NCBI GenBank assembly: GCA_017516925.1
Contig: JAFXAQ010000010.1
Coordinates: forward strand, 1 to 42,472
Source of the DNA: Oscillospiraceae bacterium
Lineage (GTDB): Bacteria; Bacillota; Clostridia; Oscillospirales; Oscillospiraceae
Length of the DNA stretch: 42,472 nucleotides
Reading direction: 5' to 3'
The translations under genes were made by a program, and so were the position numbers. Shown piece by piece: positions 37,060-42,472 of the stretch. The notes beneath the pieces are model-generated. The model was not told the origin of the DNA, did not search any database, and saw only the letters and a program-made list of their open reading frames with translations. Each line of letters starts with the position of its first letter. The stretch's first letter is position 1.

Positions 37060-38313
37060 ATGCGGAATAGAAAATTATGGGTTTCCATTTTGGCAGGCGT
37101 GCTGGCCTTTGTGCTGGTGTTCGGTCTGGTGGCAGGTGTGCTGCCCAGTTTGGTAGGCGCAGCCAAAAGCTCCAGTGAATTGAAAAGTCAGCTGGATTCC
37201 CTGAAGGCAGATAAAAAGAAGATTGAAAAAGAGATTGCCGCATTGGAGGACAAGCTCTCGGACAATCTGGACAGTATGGAAGAAATTGTGGAGCAGAAAA
37301 ACACCATTGACCAGCAGATTTTTATGCTTCACGAAAAAATCACAAATCTCAATGAGCAGATTTCCGCCTACGGCAACCTGATTGCGGACAAGCAGGAGGA
37401 GCTGGACATTGCCCAGGCGCATCTGGCGGAGCTGAACCGGAAGAATAAAGAGCGTATCCGGGCAATGGAGGAAAACGGCAGCCTGTCTTACTGGTCTGTG
37501 CTTTTCAAGGCAAACAGCTTTGCGGATTTGCTGGACCGGCTGAATATGGTGGAAGAGATTGCCGCTTCTGACCGTCGCCGCTTGCAGGAGATGAGCGAGG
37601 CGGCTGCGGTGGTGGAGCAGGCCAAGGCGGAGCTGGAGACAGAAAAGGCGGCTTTGGAGGAGAACAAGCTGGTCCTTGACGAGTCTCAAAAGGAAATGGA
37701 AGCCAAGCGCGAGGAAGCGGATAAGCTTTTGGCGGACCTGATTGCCACCGGAGAAGAGTACCAGAAGCTGATTGATGCGGCAGAGTCCGATGTCAGCGAT
37801 CTGGAAGATGATATTGATGCGGCGCAGGATGCCTACGATGAAGCCAAGCGTCAGGAGTGGCTGGCAACCTCCAAGCCCAGTACCTCCAATTCTTCTTCGG
37901 GCAGTATTTCCACACCCTCCGGCGGCAAGTGGCTGGTACCCTGCAAGTATACCCGGTTCTCCAGTCCTTTTGGCTGGCGTATTCACCCTGTTTATAAGGA
38001 TTGGCGCTTCCACAAGGGCGTTGACCTGGGCGCTCCCAGAGGCACGGATATTGTGGCAACCCGTAGCGGCACCGTTGTGTTTGCCAAATGGGACAATTCT
38101 GCCGGCTATTATGTGAAGATTGACCACGGTGACGGCTTTGCGTCTATTTATATGCATATGACCCACTACATAGTCAAGGCCGGTGACAAGGTAACTGCCG
38201 GACAGAAAATCGGCGAGGTAGGCTCTACCGGTACTTCCACCGGTAACCACCTGCACTTTGGCATACAGTACAAGGGCAGCTATGTGAACCCGGCAAACTA
38301 TATCAATATTTAA
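37060..38313 (+). CDS. PcsB/EnvC-like M23 peptidase with coiled coil
   Basis: The 417-residue exported protein has an N-terminal signal/anchor helix (LWVSILAGVLAFVLVFGLVAGVLP), then a long coiled coil (residues about 35-270, Glu/Lys/Leu-rich), a Ser-rich linker, and an M23 (LytM) domain. The zinc-site motifs are FHKGVDLG (about residue 316) and the final NHLHFGI (about 397), both intact, so the enzyme should be active. This is the organisation of EnvC/PcsB/CwlO-type hydrolases controlled by FtsEX, and its position right after ftsX supports that role. Confidence 0.93.
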   Translation: MRNRKLWVSILAGVLAFVLVFGLVAGVLPSLVGAAKSSSELKSQLDSLKADKKKIEKEIAALEDKLSDNLDSMEEIVEQKNTIDQQIFMLHEKITNLNEQISAYGNLIADKQEELDIAQAHLAELNRKNKERIRAMEENGSLSYWSVLFKANSFADLLDRLNMVEEIAASDRRRLQEMSEAAAVVEQAKAELETEKAALEENKLVLDESQKEMEAKREEADKLLADLIATGEEYQKLIDAAESDVSDLEDDIDAAQDAYDEAKRQEWLATSKPSTSNSSSGSISTPSGGKWLVPCKYTRFSSPFGWRIHPVYKDWRFHKGVDLGAPRGTDIVATRSGTVVFAKWDNSAGYYVKIDHGDGFASIYMHMTHYIVKAGDKVTAGQKIGEVGSTGTSTGNHLHFGIQYKGSYVNPANYINI

Positions 38314-38319
38314 ACCGAT

Positions 38320-38346
38320 GCCCACAACCTCAAAGGGGTTGTGGGC
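38320..38346 (+). terminator. Hairpin after the M23 gene
   Basis: GCCCACAACC and GGTTGTGGGC form a 10-bp stem, starting six bases after the stop. It has no T run, so partial read-through into the protease gene is likely. Confidence 0.5.
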
Positions 38347-38370
38347 AACCTGCCATTTATGAGGTGCGCT

Positions 38371-39534
38371 ATGAAAAAAGAACTCCTGAAACATATTCTG
38401 CGGCTGCTCAGCTATATTTTGGTGGCGGCAGCGGCTTCCTTTTTGACTCTGTGGCTGCTTGTGCCCAGAACCGGAATGGAAAAGCTTGCGCAGCTGGAAA
38501 ACCTGATTACCCAGCGTTTTGTGGGAGAGGCGGACAAAACCCAGCTGGAGGACGGGGCGGCCTATGGAATGGTCAGCGCCACCGGGGACCGGTGGAGCAA
38601 CTATATTCCTGCCGACCAGTACCAAAATTACCTGCAGACCATGAACAATCAGTATGTGGGCATTGGTGTAACCATTTCCACAGCTGTGACGGAAAAGGGA
38701 ATAGAGATTCTGCGTCTGGAGGAAAACGGCGGCGCCAGGGAAGCAGGGCTTCTGGCAGGGGACTATATTTATATGGTAGACGGCAAGCCGGTATCGGAGC
38801 TGGGGATAGAGGAAGCAAAGAAAATCATTTCCGGTGAGATAGGCACCACGGTGGAAATTACGGTCCTGCGCAGCGGTGAGACCCACAGCTATACCATTAC
38901 CCGCAAGGAATTCTCCGTGGAGGTTGCCAGCGGCGAAATCATCGGTGACGGCATCGGCTATGTGCGGATTGAGAACTTTGACGAGCGCTGCGCCCAGGAA
39001 ACGCAGGCTGCCATTGAAAGTGTTCTGCAGCAAGGGGCGAAAAAGCTGATTTTTGATGTGCGCAATAACCCCGGCGGCTATAAAAAGGAGCTTGTGAAGG
39101 TCCTGGACTATCTGCTCCCGGAGGGAGAAATTTTCCACACCGTGAACTACCAGGGGAAAGAGGAGATTACAAACTCGGATGCCGCCTGCCTGGATTTGCC
39201 GATGGCGGTGCTGGTCAATGCCCAAAGCTATTCCGCAGCGGAATTCTTTGCCGCAGCCTTGCAGGAGTATGACAAAGCTGTGGTGGTAGGAGAGCAGACT
39301 GTGGGAAAAGGCTATTTTCAGGAAACCTACAAGCTTTGCGACGGCTCTGCTGTCAGCCTTTCCGTGGGGAAATACTATACCCCTAAGGGTCTCAATCTGG
39401 TGGAGACCGGAGGATTGACCCCGGATGTTCCCGTGGCGGTGGAGGAAGAAACTGCGGCGAAAATTTACGCACAGCTTCTGCAGCCGGATGAGGACCCGCA
39501 AATTGCGGCGGCTGTGGCAGCGCTGACGGAATAA
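38371..39534 (+). CDS. ctpA: S41 family C-terminal processing protease
   Basis: The 387-residue protein has an N-terminal membrane anchor (LLSYILVAAAASFLTLWLL), a PDZ domain (GIGVTISTAVTEKGIEILRLEENGGAREAGLLAGDYIYMVDG) and the S41 catalytic domain (GYVRIENFDERCAQETQAAIES, FDVRNNPGGYKKELVKVLDYLLP). The Ser/Lys dyad lies in AQSYSAAEFFAAAL (Ser about 286) and VGKGYFQE (Lys about 312). It degrades or trims exported proteins from their C-termini. Association with ftsEX and an M23 hydrolase suggests it limits hydrolase activity, as Ctp proteases do elsewhere. GAGGTGC precedes the ATG. Confidence 0.94.
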   Translation: MKKELLKHILRLLSYILVAAAASFLTLWLLVPRTGMEKLAQLENLITQRFVGEADKTQLEDGAAYGMVSATGDRWSNYIPADQYQNYLQTMNNQYVGIGVTISTAVTEKGIEILRLEENGGAREAGLLAGDYIYMVDGKPVSELGIEEAKKIISGEIGTTVEITVLRSGETHSYTITRKEFSVEVASGEIIGDGIGYVRIENFDERCAQETQAAIESVLQQGAKKLIFDVRNNPGGYKKELVKVLDYLLPEGEIFHTVNYQGKEEITNSDAACLDLPMAVLVNAQSYSAAEFFAAALQEYDKAVVVGEQTVGKGYFQETYKLCDGSAVSLSVGKYYTPKGLNLVETGGLTPDVPVAVEEETAAKIYAQLLQPDEDPQIAAAVAALTE

Positions 39535-39540
39535 ACAAAA

Positions 39541-39575
39541 ACCCCTGGCAATGGGAGAAACCCAATGCCAGGGGT
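39541..39575. terminator. Terminator-like hairpin after ctpA
   Basis: ACCCCTGGCAATGGG pairs with CCCAATGCCAGGGGT (two mismatched bases) around AGAAA. A's lie on the left; no T run on the right. A second small palindrome, GGGAATATTCCC, follows at 39598-39609. Confidence 0.6.
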
Positions 39576-39616
39576 GAAATTATGCATAAAAAACCGGGAA
39601 TATTCCCGGTAACCTA

Positions 39617-39645
39617 TTGACAAGCCAGACAGATTATGGTAAAAT
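39617..39645 (+). promoter_or_regulatory. Promoter of rpoB
   Basis: TTGACA (39617-39622), 17 bases, TAAAAT (39640-39645). About 170 bases of untranslated leader follow, with a small hairpin AAGTTGT/ACAACTT at 39737-39759. No ribosomal-protein gene lies directly upstream. Confidence 0.8.
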
Positions 39646-39821
39646 GGCAGTCCGTACTATGGGGGATATGACCTTTCGGCAACCTTCCCCTTTTGATAGA
39701 ACCATTCTACCACAGTATGGCGCACCTGTCAAGAGGTAAGTTGTAACAAAGTGACAACTTATCCGTGCGTATCAAATTTTAAGCAACACAGTATTCCGGC
39801 GAAAGCCGAAGAAAGGCAGTG

Positions 39822-42472
39822 ATGAAGCATATGGCAATGGTCAAAGACCAGATGTTCGGAAAGACGATGCGTAAGTCCTACGCAAAGTACGAAGAAATTC
39901 TGCAGATGCCCAACATGCTGAAGATTCAGAAGGACTCCTACCAGTGGTTCCTGGAGGAAGGTCTGCGTGAGGTCTTTAAGGATGTAGGCACCATTACGGA
40001 TTTCTCCGGCAAGCTGGAGCTGAGCTTCCTGGATTACACCATGGAGGACAAGCCCAAGTACACCATCGAGGAGTGCAAAGAGCGGGATGCAACCTATGCA
40101 AAGCCCATTAAGGTCCGTGTCCGTCTGCGCAATACCGAGACAGAGGAGATTAAAGAGCAGGAAATCTTTATGGGTGATTTCCCTGTGATGACCAACGGCG
40201 GCACCTTTGTGATTAACGGTGCTGAGCGTGTTATTGTCTCCCAGATTGTCCGTAGCCCCGGTATGTACTACGGTCATGAGGTGGATAAGTCTGACCAGCA
40301 TACCTATACCGCCACCGTGATTCCCTACCGCGGCGCCTGGCTGGAGTATGAAACAGACCTGTCCAACGTGTTCTGGGTTCGTATTGACAAGAACCGCAAG
40401 CTGCCCATTACCTGCCTGATCAGAGCCTTGGGCGTGGATACCGACGAGAAGATTAAGGCGATGTTCGGTGAGGACCCCCGCATTCTGGCTACCCTGGAGA
40501 AGGACACCTTCAAGTCCAGAGAAGAAGGTTTGCTGGAAATCTACCGCCGTCTGCGTCCCGGTGAGCCTCCCACAGTGGAGACTGCCATTTCCCATCTGGA
40601 GGGACTGCTGTTTGATGCCCACCGCTACGATGTCAGCAGCGTCGGCCGTTATAAGTTCAATAAGAAGATGGATATCTGGAGCCGTATTTCCGGTCAGGAG
40701 GTGGCTGAGCCCATTGCTGACCCCATGACCGGCGAGGTGCTGGCTATGCCCGGTGAGATTATCAGCCGTGAGCATGCCAAGGCACTTAGCGCCAAGGGTG
40801 TCAATGAGGCGGTGCTGAAGGTCGGCGGACGCAACGTAAAGGTCTTCTCCAACGGCATGGTGGATATGGCAAACTTTGTGGACTTTGACCCCAAGCAATA
40901 CGGCATCAAGGAGAAGGTTCGTTTCAGTGTTTTGAAGGAAATGCTGGAAACACCGGATATTGACTGGGAAGAGGCCATCGCCGAGCGTGTGGATGACCTG
41001 ATTCCCAAGCACATTATTGTCGACGACATTATGGCCTCCATCAACTACCTCAACTGCGTGGCAGAGGGTGTTGGTGTGCCGGACGATATTGACCATCTGG
41101 GTAACCGCCGTCTGCGCTGCGTAGGCGAGCTGCTGCAGAACCAGTTCCGGATTGGCTTTAGCCGTTTGGACCGGGTTATCCGGGAGCGTATGACGGTTCA
41201 GGATCTGGACACTGTTACCCCCCAGAGCCTGATTAACATCCGTCCTGTTACCGCAGTCATTAAGGAGTTCTTCGGCTCCAGCCCCCTGAGCCAGTTTATG
41301 GACCAGAATAACCCCCTGGCAGAGCTGACCCACAAGCGCCGTCTGTCTGCCCTGGGTCCCGGCGGTCTGAGCCGTGAGCGTGCATCCTTCGATGTCCGTG
41401 ATATTCACTACACCCATTACGGCCGTATGTGCCCCATTGAGACTCCGGAAGGTCCCAACATCGGCCTTATCAACTATCTGGCTACCTTTGCCAAGATTAA
41501 CGAGTACGGCTTCGTGGAAGCGCCCTACCGTAAGGTGGACAAGGCCACCGGTAAGGTTACCGACCAGGTGGATTACATGACGGCAGACGTGGAAGACGAT
41601 TTCTGTATCTGCCAGGCCAACGAGCCGCTGGATGAAAACGGCTGCCTGGCAAATGAGCGTATTACCTGCCGCCGCCGCAGCGAGATTATCGCAGTTGACC
41701 GGGAGATGATTGACTACGTTGACGTATCTCCCAGAATGATGATTTCCATTGCGACTTCTTTCATTCCCTTCCTGCAGAACGACGACGCAAACCGTGCCCT
41801 GATGGGTGCGAACATGCAACGTCAGGCTGTGCCTCTGCTGACCACTGAGCCGCCGATTGTTGCCACCGGTATCGAGCACGCAGCAGCTGTGGACTCCGAG
41901 GTTTGCCTGAAGGCTACCGGCAACGGCGAGGTTATGGCGGTTTCTGCCGACGAAATCGTGATTAAGTATGACGATGGCGATGTGCAGACCCATAAGCTGA
42001 CCAAGTTCTCCCGGAGCAATGCAGGCACCTGTATCAACCAGCGCCCCATCGTTACCGTTGGCGAGCGTGTGGAGAACAACCAGATTATCGCAGACGGTCC
42101 TTCCTGCTCCGGCGGTGAAATTGCCCTGGGTAAGAACGTGCTGATTGGCTTCGTGACCTGGGAAGGCTACAACTACGAGGACGCCATTTTGCTGAACGAG
42201 CGTCTGGTTCGTGAGGACGTATTTACCTCCATTCACATTGAAGAGCACGAGACCGAAGCCCGGGATACCAAGCTGGGACCTGAGGAAATCACCCGTGATA
42301 TCCCCAATGTGGGCGAGGATACCCTGAAGGATCTGGACGAGGACGGCATCATCCGTATCGGTGCCGAGGTGCACTCCGGTGACTATCTGGTTGGTAAGGT
42401 TACTCCCAAGGGTGAGACCGAACTGACTCCCGAGGAGCGCTTGCTGCGTGCTATCTTTGGTGAAAAGGCAAG
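39822..42472 (+). CDS. rpoB: RNA polymerase beta subunit, 5' part
   Basis: The frame is open from ATG 39822 to the window edge (883 codons, no stop), about three quarters of a typical beta subunit. Recognisable pieces are [55 protein letters not shown], the rifampicin region [34 protein letters not shown], and [17 protein letters not shown]. In the rifampicin region the residues normally hit by resistance changes (S in SSPLSQ, D in MDQNN, H in THKRR, S in RLSAL) are the sensitive-type ones. AAAGG six bases before ATG 39822 favours it over ATG 39831. Its own promoter lies upstream. Confidence 0.97.
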   Translation, partial: MKHMAMVKDQMFGKTMRKSYAKYEEILQMPNMLKIQKDSYQWFLEEGLREVFKDVGTITDFSGKLELSFLDYTMEDKPKYTIEECKERDATYAKPIKVRVRLRNTETEEIKEQEIFMGDFPVMTNGGTFVINGAERVIVSQIVRSPGMYYGHEVDKSDQHTYTATVIPYRGAWLEYETDLSNVFWVRIDKNRKLPITCLIRALGVDTDEKIKAMFGEDPRILATLEKDTFKSREEGLLEIYRRLRPGEPPTVETAISHLEGLLFDAHRYDVSSVGRYKFNKKMDIWSRISGQEVAEPIADPMTGEVLAMPGEIISREHAKALSAKGVNEAVLKVGGRNVKVFSNGMVDMANFVDFDPKQYGIKEKVRFSVLKEMLETPDIDWEEAIAERVDDLIPKHIIVDDIMASINYLNCVAEGVGVPDDIDHLGNRRLRCVGELLQNQFRIGFSRLDRVIRERMTVQDLDTVTPQSLINIRPVTAVIKEFFGSSPLSQFMDQNNPLAELTHKRRLSALGPGGLSRERASFDVRDIHYTHYGRMCPIETPEGPNIGLINYLATFAKINEYGFVEAPYRKVDKATGKVTDQVDYMTADVEDDFCICQANEPLDENGCLANERITCRRRSEIIAVDREMIDYVDVSPRMMISIATSFIPFLQNDDANRALMGANMQRQAVPLLTTEPPIVATGIEHAAAVDSEVCLKATGNGEVMAVSADEIVIKYDDGDVQTHKLTKFSRSNAGTCINQRPIVTVGERVENNQIIADGPSCSGGEIALGKNVLIGFVTWEGYNYEDAILLNERLVREDVFTSIHIEEHETEARDTKLGPEEITRDIPNVGEDTLKDLDEDGIIRIGAEVHSGDYLVGKVTPKGETELTPEERLLRAIFGEKA

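Noticed and set aside
39759..42374. A very long open frame on the minus strand opposite rpoB, and a similar one opposite 37075-39501.
   Set aside because: They are antisense shadows caused by the codon bias of the real genes; they have no binding sites and no recognisable protein.

Overview
The window reads as a chromosomal contig of an anaerobic, spore-forming Clostridia-type Firmicute, most like the Oscillospiraceae/Ruminococcaceae. The support is spoVAC, a two-subunit class I fumarase, an FMN-riboswitch ribU, an ftsEX-PcsB-like-Ctp cluster, sigma-A promoters of the form TTGCAA-17-TATAAT, and GGAGG or GAGGTG ribosome binding sites. Core genes have moderate GC content. The inserted regions are visibly richer in A+T.

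Layout. Bases 1-2.7 kb are accessory: the 3' end of a tRNA, tRNA-like fragments and a GC-rich repeat behind it, a GNAT acetyltransferase, a multi-hairpin element that cuts off a small lipoprotein gene, a nested inverted repeat with DnaA-box-like arms, and a Cys-rich DUF4489-like gene flanked by two small ORFs. From 2.8 to 15.9 kb is a dense housekeeping block on the plus strand: fumarase alpha/beta, malic enzyme, a chromate-transporter pair, Trk/Ktr potassium uptake, an rRNA methyltransferase, dprA, topA, trmFO, plsX and rnc.

From 16.2 to about 29.7 kb is the remarkable part. A complete spoVAC gene is followed by five further copies of its last 120 bases (Glu codon through stop), plus one bare arm that has lost its 120 bases. 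One copy carries a 115-bp insertion. Each copy is preceded by a conserved arm (consensus GTCCTAAGTTGACA then CAAGCAGAAGG) and most are followed by a hairpin. Between the copies sit six unrelated cargo blocks of 0.66 to 5.1 kb: small unknown genes, a GH43 glycosidase, a four-gene glycan operon (SIS isomerase, ROK kinase, GH2 beta-mannosidase, AraC regulator) and an MFS transporter with an AraC regulator. Two of the copies encode identical peptides yet differ at 22 of 39 codons. This pattern is what serial integration of cassettes into the 3' end of spoVAC would leave, each cassette bringing a working replacement end. No recombinase gene is present, so mobilisation in trans is inferred. Three cassettes carry the same promoter and ribosome binding site at one end, firing into the cargo.

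From 29.8 kb on, the chromosome is ordinary again: an AIM24-like protein, a MATE exporter and ribU under an FMN riboswitch, a DUF4830-like membrane protein, an RsuA-type pseudouridine synthase, a PucR/CdaR-type regulator, ftsE-ftsX-M23 peptidase-S41 protease (cell-wall hydrolysis at division), and the start of rpoB, which runs off the end.
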